Positions 1 to 9,410 of a stretch of 26,157 nucleotides of DNA are shown here, piece by piece. Below the pieces are notes generated by a model, which was not told the DNA's origin, searched no databases, and saw only the letters and a list, made by a program, of their open reading frames with translations. Numbering within the stretch: the stretch's first letter is position 1; the number at the start of each line of letters is the position of its first letter. The translations under genes were made by a program, and so were the position numbers. Origin of the DNA: Myxococcota bacterium (GTDB lineage: Bacteria; Myxococcota_C; UBA6777); assembly GCA_963169055.1 (NCBI GenBank), contig CAUJFU010000520.1, positions 1 to 26,157 of the forward strand. Reading direction: 5' to 3'.

Positions 1-52
1 GCCCTCAAAAAAGAGGGTCACTTTCTCAAAACACCCTAATGTGAGCAGCCAC

Positions 53-71
53 AAAAAGTCAATGACTTTTT
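53..71 (-). terminator. AT-rich inverted repeat, possible terminator of the TPR gene
   Basis: AAAAAGTC and GACTTTTT form an 8-bp perfect stem around a 3-nt loop, and read the same way on either strand, ending in a T run. It lies about 130 bases past the stop codon of the long TPR gene. The stem has only two G:C pairs, so it would be a weak terminator. It may work with the neighbouring GC hairpin at 99-118. Confidence 0.3.
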
Positions 72-98
72 ACGCCTGCTCTGTCCTTCGTTCGCTTA

Positions 99-118
99 CC
101 CGCCCCTAAAGAAGCGGG
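99..118. repeat. GC-rich hairpin element, copy 1
   Basis: The 20-mer CCCGCCCCTAAAGAAGCGGG pairs its ends around a central TAAA, with two mismatches next to the loop. It matches the element at 13503-13522 at 17 of 20 positions. At both sites TAA is in the frame ACC-CRC-CCC-TAA. It sits downstream of the minus-strand TPR gene and may act in termination or as a dispersed REP-like element. Confidence 0.45.
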
Positions 119-197
119 ACTGCGCTCACTTTTCGTTCAAAAGCCATAACAGTCACCTTTTTGTGTGAGATGTGCGATGTACCAAACAAAGCACAGG

Positions 198-3100
198 TTA
201 AAGGACAGCAGAGAGATTGTCTTCGGTTGCGTTGGTGATCCAGCGCCCAAGGGCGCGCAGCGCGCCTTCGTGGAGTGGGAAAAGCTTGACGGCTTGTTCA
301 AAACAAAATTGAGCTTCGGTTTGGTTTTCGAGTTGTTGCGTGTAAAGCTGTCCGAGTTGGAACCACAGATCGGCGACTTGGTCCGAAGGTTCGGGAGATT
401 CGATACGTTGGAGGAAGAGTTCACGTAGAGGATCGCGCCAGTCGGCGCTTTGGAGGATGCGGATGTGGAGAGCGAGGATACGGGAATCTTCGGGGATGAA
501 TTTGTAGGCTTGATCGATGTAAAAGAGTGCGTTTTCCCAGTCCGAACGTTCGGAAGCGAGTGCAGCGAGTTGGAGACAAAGCTCGACGACTTCATCGAAA
601 GGAAGGCGATCCCACTCGATTTCAAGAAAGCGGAAGAGGTGTTCGGAGGCGGTTTGTTTTTGATCGAGGATCAAGGCGCGCTGTCCAAGCAGGCGTAGAC
701 TCGGGGTAAAGTCGGGATCCGTTTGAAGGGCGAGTTCAAGGCGGTCCCATGCCTGTTCATCGTCTGCGGCGGTAAACAGTAGCCATGCTTGAAGAAGGAG
801 TCGGAAGCGTTCGGGGAGGCGATCGGAGATCGTGGAAAACATGGCGGAGCCGGGCGGTTTGCCTTTTTTGAGGGCGACGTCCAATATCTGCAGGTTTTTT
901 TGGCTTGCGAGGGCTTCGCGGTTTTCGGGTTCGGCGGCCAAGGCGTCGAGCAGCGCACTAAGGGCATCGGCCCATTGGGAGCGTCGAGCGAAAAGGCCGG
1001 CGAGGTGGAAGTGAGCGCGGGTTTGATCTTCGGGGATATCGAGATGTTGGAGGATAGGAAGAAGGTCTTCGCGAGAGGGCGGCTTTTTCTTAGCGAGGAT
1101 GGCTTCGATCAAAGCGAGAGCGCGTTCGGGGAAAGCGCCCAACTGAAGGGCTTGTTGGGCAAGTTCTTGGGCTTTTTTTCCGCGCTGAAGGGCATACCAT
1201 TGGATCTCGGCTTCGGCGAGAAGACAGCTAGCGCGATCTTCTTCGTTGGCTTCGTCGCGTTGAGCGAGGAGATCTAGTTTTTTGAGCAGGTCGTCCCATG
1301 ACTGAGTGCGAGCAAGGGTGCGGATCTCTTCGACGGTTTCGGCGGGCAAGAAGTCAGGTTCGGACTCGCTAAGGCGCAAGATCCAGCTCAGTTCGAGAAG
1401 GTTCTTTTGGTAGAGCCGAGAGGTGAGGGGGAGTGGATCTTCGAGGTCCGAGGCTTCGTTGAGCAGAAGGCCGAAGAGGATTTGGGCGTTTTCGGCGGAT
1501 TCTTGTTGTTCGAGGACTATTTTGCGCAAGATATCTTCGGCGGTTCCGACGGATGGATCGGCTTGGGTGATCGAGAGAAGGCGTTGAAGGCTATCGCGGC
1601 TGTCGTTTTGTTGGCCTTGCTTGAGTTGGAGGATAGCGAGCTGAACGGCGATGGGAGCGGCGAGTAGGGCTTTGCCTTGAGCATCGAGCAGATCAAGAAG
1701 TGCGTGCAGTGGTGCGGTGCGCTGGGGCTGTTGTGTGTGGGCGAGGCGATAGTATTTTTCGGCGTCATCGCTCTTTTCGAGGTGAGAGAGTGATATCTCA
1801 GCGATACGCATAAAGGTATCGCAAAGACCGGCAGGATCGACTTCTGCGCGAGTGCGTGCTTTCAGTGCGCTGATCACGGCCGGCCAGTCGGCGAGTTCTT
1901 CATAGAGGGCTTGGAGGCTGTGCAAGATTTGGAGATTGCGGGGGTCGTAGCGCAAGGCTTGTCGGTAGGTTTGGAGAGCGCGTTCGTAATCGCCCTGCCG
2001 TCCGAGGTAAAGCTCAGCGAGTTCAAAGAGTTTTTGGGCGCGTAGGAGGGGATCCGTTTGGAGTGTGGATTGGTTTTCGATTAGGCTGGCGAGTTCTTCC
2101 CACATCCAAAGGGTTTCGTAGATGCTTTTGAGTGCGTTGATGGAGGGTTCGTGTTGTGGGGAGCGTTCGAGGATCTTTTGGTGGATCAGCATCGCTTCGT
2201 CGGGCTGTTCGAGGTCGTGTTGGTAGATCTCAGCGGCACGTTCTAAGCTGCGGATAGAGTCCTCGATGGATGGGGAGGTTTCGCCGATCTGTAGGTAGAT
2301 CTGGGCGGCTTCTTGGCGAGATTCGAGTTCTTCAAAGGAGATGGCGATGGTTTGGAGGGTTGCGGGATCGTCGGCGGCATGGGTCGAAACGCGTTGAAGC
2401 ATCGCACGCGCTTCGTTTTCGTCCATCAAGAGATGCCGATAGAGTTCGAAGGTGCGCAGAGTGAGTTCGGCGCGGCTTTGGCCGGGTGGGGCGAGATGAG
2501 TGGATTCTTCGAGTTTTTTGACGAAGGTTTCGAGATCTTGGTCTTCTTCGTAGATGTTTTGAAGTTCGCCAAAGGCATCGCTGTGGGAGGGATCTTGGGC
2601 GAGGACGCTCCAAAGTTGTTTTTTGCCTTCTTCGCGATCTTGGAGCAGGTGAAGTTGTTGGATCGCTAGTTCAAAATTCAGCCCAACGCGCTCAGGCCCG
2701 TTGGGAAGGGTCTCAAGCAAACGCAAGCGGATAAGCAGCGCTTCTTCGAGCTCGCCTTCGTCTTCGAGACGTTGGCCGAACAGGCGGGTGAGTTGGGGGA
2801 TACGGAGGTTTTTGGGGTCGAGGAGTTGATGAACTGTACGCAATTCGTCGAGTCCGAGTCCTGCGTGCTGAAGGGATTCAAACAGGGGGTTGAGTTGTTG
2901 TTGTTGTGCTTCGGAGGGGCTACGTTGCGCAAGGAGGGCAGCGAGCCGTTCCCAAAGAGGGGCGCGTTCTTGGGGTTGGGCGGGCAACATCCGAGCCATC
3001 CAAAGATCCCCAAGGAAGGGTTCTTTTTGAAAGGCTTGTTCCCAACAACGGATACTTGTTTCGGGAGCGATATCACGCAAGAGGCGAAAGGCTTCGAGAA

Positions 3101-6050
3101 ATAGGGGGGCTTCAGCGAGTTGCTCGCCGAGTTGCAAAAGTACACGAAGCTCGGCGTTGTCGGTGGGGAGGCTATATTTTTGTACGATCGAGTGGCCGAA
3201 TTGGGGTTGAAGAGAAAGCAGTTGGCTGCAAGCTTTCTTCATTTCGTGGGCGCGATCAAGGCGAGCGTACAGAGCGATCATTTGTTCAAGGGCGGCTTGA
3301 ACGCGTTCGGCGGGCTTGGCGGGGAGGACTTTGAAGAGGCGCTCCCAATGTTGCACCGCTGAGGTGTATCGTTGGTTGCGTTGGTCGATCTGTGCGAGGC
3401 GTTTGAGGGCGACGGGATGTGCGTCATCAAGCATGAGGACGTTGTTGTATTCTTCGTAGGCACGGGCTTCTTGGCGAAGTTGTTCTTCGAGTAGTTCAGC
3501 GAGTTCGAGTCGGGTCGAGATTTTTTCTTCGGCTTGATCGGCGAGTTGAGCCAGTTGGGCAAGAAAGGGGAGAAGCTCTTGGAATTGACTTTGCTCGCGG
3601 AGGAGGTCGACGGAAGCGCGCAAAGAGGGGAGGTGTTCGGGGTCGAGGATCAGGGCTTTTTGGTAGGCAGCAAGGGCGCGATCGGTTTGTTTGTAGGTGG
3701 TGCGAAGGATGCGGCCTTTTGCTGCGTAGAGGTCGGCTTGTTCGTGTTTGGAGAGTGGGAGGGCAAAGCGTTCGAGTTGTCGGTCGAGCTTGCTCCAATC
3801 TTCGCGTCGGACGTAAAAGCGGATCAAGGCTTCGAGGTGTTGTTTGTTTGTGGGATCGAGTTCGTAGGCTTGGAGATAAGCGAGTTCAGCTTCTGTGTCT
3901 TTTTTGAGTTGTTCTTCAAGGAGTCGTGCGCGCTTGAGCCAGAGAGAAGCGGCCTGTTGGGGGGCTACTTCGATGGAGCGAAGGTAGAGGGTGTCGAGTT
4001 TGTCCCATTGTTCGAGCTTTTGGTAGCGCTGGCTGAGGCGTTCGATCAGTTGGGCGTCGGTGGGGAGGAGGCGAAGGGCTTTTTCAAGATGCCGAACGGC
4101 ATCCAGATCGAAGAGTGATTTTTGTGCCATCTCGCTGTGGATGCGAGCGAGTTCGGCTTGTCGGCCAGTGCGTACGCAGATCTCTTCGAGGAGTTGCCAT
4201 GCGGGTTCGAGTTCGGCTTGAAGTTGAACGGCGTCATTGGCGGATTGAAGGGCGCGTTCGGTGTCTTCGCGTTGCCAGTGCAGGCGGGCGAGTTCGAGCA
4301 TGAGGATGCTGCGTTCGGAGGGGGAAAGCTGCCCTTCGCGTTGGAGCAAGCGTTCTTTTTCGTTGATCTGAAGGTCGAGGGTGTGTTCTTCGTCGGTGAA
4401 AAAGTCTTCTTCTTGGACTTGGCTGGCTTCAAGGGCGCGGATGCGGTGGAGTGTGGGAGGGTGGTTGGGGCGCAAGGGAAGGACACGACGATAACGTCGG
4501 AGGGCAGCGCCGGGATGAGCAAGACGTTCTTCGAGGATCTGCCCTGTGCGAAATAGCAGATCCGCACAAAGGGCGGTGTGATTGAGTTGTTCGAGCCGAT
4601 CGATCAAGATATCGAGGATGCGGAGGGCTTCGAGATTTTCATCGGTGGCAAGGCGAAATTCGGCGAGTTCGCGTTGGTAGGAGATATCGTCTTGAAGGAA
4701 AGGAGCGGCTTGTTCGAGTTGAGCGCGTGCCTCGGGGAGTTGGCGAAGGCGTGAGCGATAGAGTCCAGCGAGAGAAAGGTTGTGACGTGCGCGTTCGATG
4801 CTTGGGGGCGTTTGTTCGATGAGGTCGAGGAGAACGGATTCGGCTTCGTGAAATTGGCCGAATTTGAGAGCATATCGGGCGAGTGCAGCGATTGCAGGCC
4901 GATATGTCGGGTCTTCTTGGCGGGCTTGTTGCCAGAGGGTTTGTGCGTGGTCGGGCAGGTGGGGTTCGAGGAGTTCGGCGGCTTTGCTGTAAGCGAGAGC
5001 GGCTTCGATGTGTTCTTTGTTGCCACGGGCGATTTCAGCGATTTGGAGATAAAATTGGGCGGCTTGTTGGAGGTTTTTGTTGCCTTCGGCGTGTTGTGCG
5101 AGGCAGTTGATGGCTTGGATATCGCGGGGATTTCGTCGGAGGGCTTCTTCGGCGATGCGGCTGGCTTTTTGCCAACTTTCTGGGTTGGGCGAGCCGATGT
5201 AGAGCTGCATCAAGCGTTCTTGGATGAAGGGATGTCCGGGGTTTTGCCAGAGTTGCTCTTCGTAAAGTTTGGTAGCGCCGTCGTAATCGCCGTTTCCGAG
5301 GACCTCTTCGGCAGCAAGAAATTGTTGTTCGGATTGTCGAAACAACATCCACGAGTTGTAGAGGGGGTCGAAGCTGGCGAGGCTGGCGGCAGGTCGGGCC
5401 TGAAGGGGTTGAAAGGAAAGCCCGATGTGTGTTTGATCGAGGGTGATTTGGTGAAGTTGGACATTGCGGTAGCTGGGGAGTTTCCAGCCGTAGGCAGCCA
5501 TCGCCCAACGCAGTATAAGCGAGAGTGGATCGAATTGGAGTGTGGCGGTACCAGCGACTTTGACGGGGCCTTGGCGGCCTGTTCGTGCGACAAGAAGGGG
5601 AATAATAGCAGGAGCGGGTAGGCCGGGGCGTCCAAACAGGCGGAGATCATAAAACACAACCCCTCCGAGAGGGCCGGCTTTTTCGTACAAAAAACCCCGC
5701 ACACAAAAAGGTGTACGTTTGCCTTCTCGCGAGAGTACGCCGCTGATCTCGATGCGTGCGCCAAGGACTTGGAGTTGTAGGTCAGAAAGGCCGCCTCCCG
5801 ACAAGGTGCGGCCAATTAAGGCGGTGAGGTAGCGTTGTTCAAGTAGACAGTGAAGTTCGAGCAGGTCACCGCGAACTTGTTTGATGGCGTGGGGTGAGGT
5901 GGGCTTGAAGGAAGCGGGGACTTGAAGTGTCAGGCTCTCGATTCGGGTATTTGGATTGAGCGCAAACCGTGACTCTAAAAAGAGCCGTTGCTCGCCATCG
6001 TATCGAATTTGGGGGGCTTCTGCGTGAGGGTGATGCATACGCGTGTCCAC
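198..6050 (-). CDS. Giant tetratricopeptide-repeat (TPR) protein with a non-TPR N-terminal domain
   Basis: A 1950-residue protein. From about residue 240 to the C-terminus it is an almost unbroken array of helical TPR-type repeats: units of ~34 residues with Ala/Gly at packing positions, Leu/Tyr pairs, and the recurring pattern 'AL..Y..AL..DP'. These domains serve as protein-protein scaffolds. Residues 1 to ~235 are different: beta-rich, with alternating hydrophobics and no signal peptide or membrane segment, so the protein is probably cytoplasmic. The start is GTG at 6050, with GAGG about 8 bases upstream. An in-frame TAA 36 bases further upstream excludes a longer start, while an ATG 12 bases inside is an alternative. 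The gene is divergent from the TPR lipoprotein at 6457, with a shared upstream region. The specific function is not recognised; the TPR assignment is firm and the scaffold role is inferred. Confidence 0.9.
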   Translation of the reverse strand: MDTRMHHPHAEAPQIRYDGEQRLFLESRFALNPNTRIESLTLQVPASFKPTSPHAIKQVRGDLLELHCLLEQRYLTALIGRTLSGGGLSDLQLQVLGARIEISGVLSREGKRTPFCVRGFLYEKAGPLGGVVFYDLRLFGRPGLPAPAIIPLLVARTGRQGPVKVAGTATLQFDPLSLILRWAMAAYGWKLPSYRNVQLHQITLDQTHIGLSFQPLQARPAASLASFDPLYNSWMLFRQSEQQFLAAEEVLGNGDYDGATKLYEEQLWQNPGHPFIQERLMQLYIGSPNPESWQKASRIAEEALRRNPRDIQAINCLAQHAEGNKNLQQAAQFYLQIAEIARGNKEHIEAALAYSKAAELLEPHLPDHAQTLWQQARQEDPTYRPAIAALARYALKFGQFHEAESVLLDLIEQTPPSIERARHNLSLAGLYRSRLRQLPEARAQLEQAAPFLQDDISYQRELAEFRLATDENLEALRILDILIDRLEQLNHTALCADLLFRTGQILEERLAHPGAALRRYRRVLPLRPNHPPTLHRIRALEASQVQEEDFFTDEEHTLDLQINEKERLLQREGQLSPSERSILMLELARLHWQREDTERALQSANDAVQLQAELEPAWQLLEEICVRTGRQAELARIHSEMAQKSLFDLDAVRHLEKALRLLPTDAQLIERLSQRYQKLEQWDKLDTLYLRSIEVAPQQAASLWLKRARLLEEQLKKDTEAELAYLQAYELDPTNKQHLEALIRFYVRREDWSKLDRQLERFALPLSKHEQADLYAAKGRILRTTYKQTDRALAAYQKALILDPEHLPSLRASVDLLREQSQFQELLPFLAQLAQLADQAEEKISTRLELAELLEEQLRQEARAYEEYNNVLMLDDAHPVALKRLAQIDQRNQRYTSAVQHWERLFKVLPAKPAERVQAALEQMIALYARLDRAHEMKKACSQLLSLQPQFGHSIVQKYSLPTDNAELRVLLQLGEQLAEAPLFLEAFRLLRDIAPETSIRCWEQAFQKEPFLGDLWMARMLPAQPQERAPLWERLAALLAQRSPSEAQQQQLNPLFESLQHAGLGLDELRTVHQLLDPKNLRIPQLTRLFGQRLEDEGELEEALLIRLRLLETLPNGPERVGLNFELAIQQLHLLQDREEGKKQLWSVLAQDPSHSDAFGELQNIYEEDQDLETFVKKLEESTHLAPPGQSRAELTLRTFELYRHLLMDENEARAMLQRVSTHAADDPATLQTIAISFEELESRQEAAQIYLQIGETSPSIEDSIRSLERAAEIYQHDLEQPDEAMLIHQKILERSPQHEPSINALKSIYETLWMWEELASLIENQSTLQTDPLLRAQKLFELAELYLGRQGDYERALQTYRQALRYDPRNLQILHSLQALYEELADWPAVISALKARTRAEVDPAGLCDTFMRIAEISLSHLEKSDDAEKYYRLAHTQQPQRTAPLHALLDLLDAQGKALLAAPIAVQLAILQLKQGQQNDSRDSLQRLLSITQADPSVGTAEDILRKIVLEQQESAENAQILFGLLLNEASDLEDPLPLTSRLYQKNLLELSWILRLSESEPDFLPAETVEEIRTLARTQSWDDLLKKLDLLAQRDEANEEDRASCLLAEAEIQWYALQRGKKAQELAQQALQLGAFPERALALIEAILAKKKPPSREDLLPILQHLDIPEDQTRAHFHLAGLFARRSQWADALSALLDALAAEPENREALASQKNLQILDVALKKGKPPGSAMFSTISDRLPERFRLLLQAWLLFTAADDEQAWDRLELALQTDPDFTPSLRLLGQRALILDQKQTASEHLFRFLEIEWDRLPFDEVVELCLQLAALASERSDWENALFYIDQAYKFIPEDSRILALHIRILQSADWRDPLRELFLQRIESPEPSDQVADLWFQLGQLYTQQLENQTEAQFCFEQAVKLFPLHEGALRALGRWITNATEDNLSAVL

Positions 6051-6456
6051 TCGGAATCCTCGTTTCGGGCCGATTTGAGGCGGTTATGGAGGAGGGCTGT
6101 GTCGATCCAGATCATCTCGGCGAGCATACACAAAGCGTTACGAAAAACAAGAGCGGCGCACGACACAAGAGCGCAACAAACGGGTCTTGTTGGGTCTCCT
6201 TGACAAGGCGGGTTGGAGGTGTGAATAAGGAGAAGGACTTCAGAGGATGCAAAACGGTCAGGAGCCATGCAGCAGCGATTCTCACGGCGGGACAACGGTT
6301 TGCGTACACCCCCAAACTCCCATGTGAATAGCGCACGCAAGGATCACGACCGCCCCACAAAGGCCAGAAAATAGACGACAAAGACGGAGCCGTGTTTTGG
6401 CGAAAGAGATATCCCCCAAAAACAAGAAAAACAGCGTCTGTTGCAAGGGAACCCCC
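6051..6456. other. Divergent intergenic region between two TPR genes
   Basis: About 400 bases separate the divergent starts and should hold promoters for both genes. A perfect TTGACA lies at 6200-6205 on the plus strand, with only a weak -10 (GAATAA, 17 bases on). A 35-codon ORF (6267-6374) follows a GGAG and encodes a basic peptide without recognisable features; it is probably chance. A TTG at 6397, with GGAG 7 bases upstream, would lengthen the lipoprotein gene by 20 codons. No other structure was seen. Confidence 0.4.
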
Positions 6457-7248
6457 GTGGTATCGAGGCTTTCGTGGCTTCGGGTTGTGGGGTTGTTTTT
6501 GTTTGCTGTCGTTTTGACCGCAGCGGCTTGCAAGACCACGAACCCGTATCATCCAGCCGCGATCCGCCAAACAGAAGAAGGCATCGCCTTGATGGAACAG
6601 GGGCGATATGGTTCCGCAGAACAACGCTTCCAAAATGCGATCGGCATCGATCCTGCGTATGCGTTGGCCTATGATCGGTTGGGCTTGATTATGCTTCGGC
6701 GAGGCCTTTTGCGAACCGCCGAAAAGTACTTTCGCAAAGCCGTCAAGCGCGACGCCAACCTGACGATCGCGTGGACCCACCTCGGATCTGCTTTGCGTGC
6801 GCAAAAACTCTACAAAGAAGCTTCGTTGGCCTTTCAGCGGGCGATCGATACTCAGCCCGATGCGATGACGCCGCGTTTGCTTTTGGCTCAAACCTACCGA
6901 ACGATGGGCCAATATCAACTTGGACGGGTTCAATGTCTTCGGATGATCGCCGATCATCCACAAAAAGCGCCTCCTCACTTTGAGATGGGCCTGATCTATC
7001 TTGCCGAAGAACAAGACGAACAAGCGTTGTTGTCTTTTCAACGTGCGCTCAAACGCGACGCGGGCCACACAGAAGCCCTTCGGATGAGCGCTCGCGTCTT
7101 GCAAACGCGAAAGCGTTTTTCCCAAAGCCTTCAACACATCGATTTGCTTTTGCAACGTATCCCCAACGATCCCGAAGCGTTGCGGATGCGTGGAGAATTG
7201 ATTCAAGCGTTGCGCACGGGGGCGACCCCTGCTTCTCCTGTACCCTAA
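6457..7248 (+). CDS. TPR-repeat lipoprotein
   Basis: A 263-residue protein from GTG 6457. It begins with two Arg residues, a hydrophobic stretch (residues ~8-20) and a candidate lipobox ending TAAAC, so Cys24 would be lipidated and the protein anchored in the envelope. The rest is four to six TPR units (for example Ala-rich 'YGSAEQRFQNAIGIDPAYAL', 'TAEKYFRKAVKRDANLTIAW'), resembling PilF/NlpI-type TPR lipoproteins that help assemble envelope machines. This start has AAGG 8 bases upstream and gives a compact signal peptide. A TTG at 6397 also has a GGAG but would put 45 residues before the Cys. Alanine at lipobox -3 is weak, so cleavage by ordinary signal peptidase is possible. A hairpin follows the stop. 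Confidence 0.85.
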   Translation: MVSRLSWLRVVGLFLFAVVLTAAACKTTNPYHPAAIRQTEEGIALMEQGRYGSAEQRFQNAIGIDPAYALAYDRLGLIMLRRGLLRTAEKYFRKAVKRDANLTIAWTHLGSALRAQKLYKEASLAFQRAIDTQPDAMTPRLLLAQTYRTMGQYQLGRVQCLRMIADHPQKAPPHFEMGLIYLAEEQDEQALLSFQRALKRDAGHTEALRMSARVLQTRKRFSQSLQHIDLLLQRIPNDPEALRMRGELIQALRTGATPASPVP

Positions 7249-7250
7249 AC

Positions 7251-7283
7251 AAGGCTCCTCGGCTGTATGAGCCAAGGTGCCTT
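7251..7283 (+). terminator. Long hairpin directly after the TPR lipoprotein stop codon
   Basis: Two 14-base arms (7251-7264 and 7270-7283) pair at 12 of 14 positions around the loop GTATG, starting 3 bases after the stop codon. No T run follows, so it is either an imperfect terminator or an RNA-stabilising stem between this gene and the FHA gene 67 bases further on. Confidence 0.5.
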
Positions 7284-7349
7284 CGAGCAGGTACATCCGC
7301 CAGAAGCGTACTCAACACATCACCGAACATTGTGGAGCTGATCGCAAAG

Positions 7350-8417
7350 ATGGCTGTACGAATGACTGTTGTGAACCCCGTTGATCCGGGAGATCCGCAT
7401 ACCACCCCGCAAGATGTCCTTTTGGAAGATCACGAAACGGGGGAGATCTTTATTGGGCGAGCGCCCGGAAACCATGTGCAGCTCGCAAACTCCGCTGTGT
7501 CCGGTCAGCACGTGCGGATTACGCGCCAAGGAGAGGACTTTGTGCTGCACGATCTCGGCAGTCGCAACGGTACATCGCTCAACAGTGAGCGACTCCCTGC
7601 GCGGGCGCAAAAGCTTTTGCGCAATGGAGACCGCATCCAGATCGTCAACTATGTGATCACCTTCAAGTCAGGTGCTGCGGCTTACCAAACCGAATCGACT
7701 GAAAACACGACGATGATCGCTTTGTCGATGATCAAAAACGTCCTTGGTGGCGTCACTTCGCACGAAGATACTCCTCCAAAGTTGATCGTCATGGACGGCC
7801 CACACCACGGTGATCGCGAGTTTCCTATCAAAGGGATGTACACCGACTACACCATCGGTCGATCACCGCATTGCGAAATTACGATCCACGACGAGAACAT
7901 CTCACGCGAACATGCCGTTGTTCGGCGCGATCCCACCAACGGCGTCACCATCCGCGATAACGGCAGTCGCAACGGTGTGATTGTCAACGGTGATCGCCTG
8001 CGTGCCAATGTCGAGCGCCGTTTGCGCGATCGCGACGAGATCACCATCGGAACCACCAAAATGTCTTTCTCCGATCCGATGGCTGCGGAATTTGAAGAAA
8101 AGTTTGGTGCTGAAGAACCCGCTCCTGCCCCTGCTGCCTCGGGTTCTCGCCCTTCGGGTGGTATCCCCAAACCTTCTTCCCCGCCCCCCAAAGCCGAGGC
8201 CGAACAACCTCCACCCGTTCCTGCTCCTGTTGTTCCCGAAAAGCCAAAAGAAGCCGCGCAAACAGAAGCCGAAGAAGCCCCCAGCACCGAAGCCCCCGCC
8301 CCCCAACCGCCCCCTCCTACAGGGTTGAATTTGACCCAAAAGATCTTTCTTGCTGTGGTCGTCGGGATCCCCGTGTTAATCGTGCTGATCGTTCTTCTGA
8401 TGATGATGTTTGGCTGA
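7350..8417 (+). CDS. Membrane-anchored protein with two FHA domains
   Basis: A 355-residue protein. FHA domains bind phosphothreonine peptides and are the usual readers of Hanks-type kinases. Two are present: one near residues 30-110 (IGR...SGQHVRI...DLGSRNGT) and one near 160-245 (IGR...ISREHAVV...DNGSRNGV), both with the conserved Arg, Ser/His and SRNG signatures. A Pro/Glu/Ala-rich linker (~255-325) follows, then one C-terminal hydrophobic segment (~333-353) that anchors it like a tail-anchored protein with the FHA domains in the cytoplasm. I chose ATG 7350 (GGAG 12 bases upstream). GTG 7332 lacks a ribosome site, and ATG 7362 is another option. The stop lies 2 bases before rsmE, so they are probably cotranscribed. 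The neighbouring kinases are plausible partners. Confidence 0.92.
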   Translation: MAVRMTVVNPVDPGDPHTTPQDVLLEDHETGEIFIGRAPGNHVQLANSAVSGQHVRITRQGEDFVLHDLGSRNGTSLNSERLPARAQKLLRNGDRIQIVNYVITFKSGAAAYQTESTENTTMIALSMIKNVLGGVTSHEDTPPKLIVMDGPHHGDREFPIKGMYTDYTIGRSPHCEITIHDENISREHAVVRRDPTNGVTIRDNGSRNGVIVNGDRLRANVERRLRDRDEITIGTTKMSFSDPMAAEFEEKFGAEEPAPAPAASGSRPSGGIPKPSSPPPKAEAEQPPPVPAPVVPEKPKEAAQTEAEEAPSTEAPAPQPPPPTGLNLTQKIFLAVVVGIPVLIVLIVLLMMMFG

Positions 8418-8419
8418 CG

Positions 8420-9202
8420 ATGCGGCGTGTTTTGCTTCCTCATTTGGCGCTCTCTGCTTTGGATACAATCCCTGTTGATATCGATTTGGCCAAGGATGCC
8501 GCGCATTATCTTTTGCGCGTTTTGCGCCAATCTCCCGGTGAATCCATCGAGATCTGCGATGGAAAAGGGGCGCGCTGGCATGCTCACATCCACGCAGATG
8601 CTACATTAGAGCGTTGCCGTGTTGGACTCATCGAGCCGCTTCCCCCCATCCCAACGCCTTTTCCTGTGTATCTTGCCCAAGGGATCCCCAAAGGGGATCG
8701 CTTTGAACAGATCTTGCGCCAAGGGACAGAGGTCGGTATCGCTGCGTTTTATCCGCTTTCTACAGAACGCACAGTGGTTCAACTCGACGAAAAAAAAGCC
8801 AGCGCCCGTCGCGAACGTTGGGAAAAGATCACCGCCGAAGCCGCACGCCAATCGCAGCGAAGTTTTGCGCCGACAGTTCATGACGTCGCAGAACTTGGGG
8901 GGCTTGTGTCTGCTTTGCCTGTGGGCGTCCCTGTGATCGTTTGTTGGGAAGGCGAGCAAGAGCGCGGTTTGCGTGCGTGGGTGCGTACGTTTGTTTCGCC
9001 GCCTTGTGGGGTGGTCGTCTTGATCGGGCCTGAGGGGGGATTTTCTGCAAAAGAAGTGGCTTTCTTGGCGGATCGTGGAATCCTTTCTGTTGGGCTTGGG
9101 CCTCTAATCCTGCGTACGGAGACTGCGGGGGTGGCTGTGGCTTCGATCCTTCAATATGAATGGGGCGTCATGGCTGGAGTCGGGACACGCGAATTGCTTT
9201 GA
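8420..9202 (+). CDS. rsmE: 16S rRNA (uracil(1498)-N(3))-methyltransferase RsmE
   Basis: A 260-residue protein of normal family length. RsmE methylates N3 of U1498 in 16S rRNA using S-adenosylmethionine and has a trefoil-knot SPOUT fold. The C-terminal SAM-binding knot is clear: IGPEGGFS near residues 202-209 and LGPLILRTETA near 226-236. The N-terminal PUA-like part contains HYLLRVLR and the usual 'CDGKG' strand. The middle has the family's LAQGIPKGDRFE and EAARQS segments. It begins 2 bases after the FHA gene stop, so translational coupling is likely. The pairing with an FHA gene looks like operon sharing rather than shared function. Confidence 0.96.
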   Translation: MRRVLLPHLALSALDTIPVDIDLAKDAAHYLLRVLRQSPGESIEICDGKGARWHAHIHADATLERCRVGLIEPLPPIPTPFPVYLAQGIPKGDRFEQILRQGTEVGIAAFYPLSTERTVVQLDEKKASARRERWEKITAEAARQSQRSFAPTVHDVAELGGLVSALPVGVPVIVCWEGEQERGLRAWVRTFVSPPCGVVVLIGPEGGFSAKEVAFLADRGILSVGLGPLILRTETAGVAVASILQYEWGVMAGVGTRELL

Positions 9203-9410
9203 GAAGCTTGCAAAATGCAACGCGATCCGTCATATTGTCGTGAGCCTGAAAGATGGATGCGTTAAGTCGGTCCAATACAACGGAGTTTCTGCGATAAGGC
9301 AGGATCTTGTTTTGCGAACCTGTGACTTCTTTTTGTGATCGGTTCGTCAAAGAGCTTGACAAGACACCCAACCCCTTGTCTGCGGACCACCAGACCGGAG
9401 CGATCGAAGG

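Larger units (their letters stand above)
1..197. other. Left-edge non-coding region with several hairpins
   Basis: No convincing gene lies here. It is the region downstream of the long minus-strand TPR gene. It holds three inverted repeats: CCCTC/GAGGG around an A6 loop at 2-17, AAAAAGTC/GACTTTTT at 53-71, and a GC-rich element at 99-118. A plus-strand frame is open from the left edge to a TAA at 107-109, inside the third hairpin. It could be the tail of a truncated gene, but its composition gives no support. Confidence 0.5.

Noticed and set aside
4782-5621. 279-codon plus-strand ORF inside the giant TPR gene
   Set aside because: Composition (Gly/Phe/Val/Glu-rich) is that of an antisense shadow of TPR codons; no ribosome site or domain.
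6267-6374. 35-codon ORF with GGAG upstream, before the TPR lipoprotein
   Set aside because: The peptide is basic, without pattern, and no conservation can be judged; a leader-peptide role is possible but unsupported.
6112-7296. 394-codon minus-strand ORF antisense to the TPR lipoprotein
   Set aside because: It is rich in Arg/Gln/His, has no recognisable motif and mirrors the clear TPR gene on the other strand.
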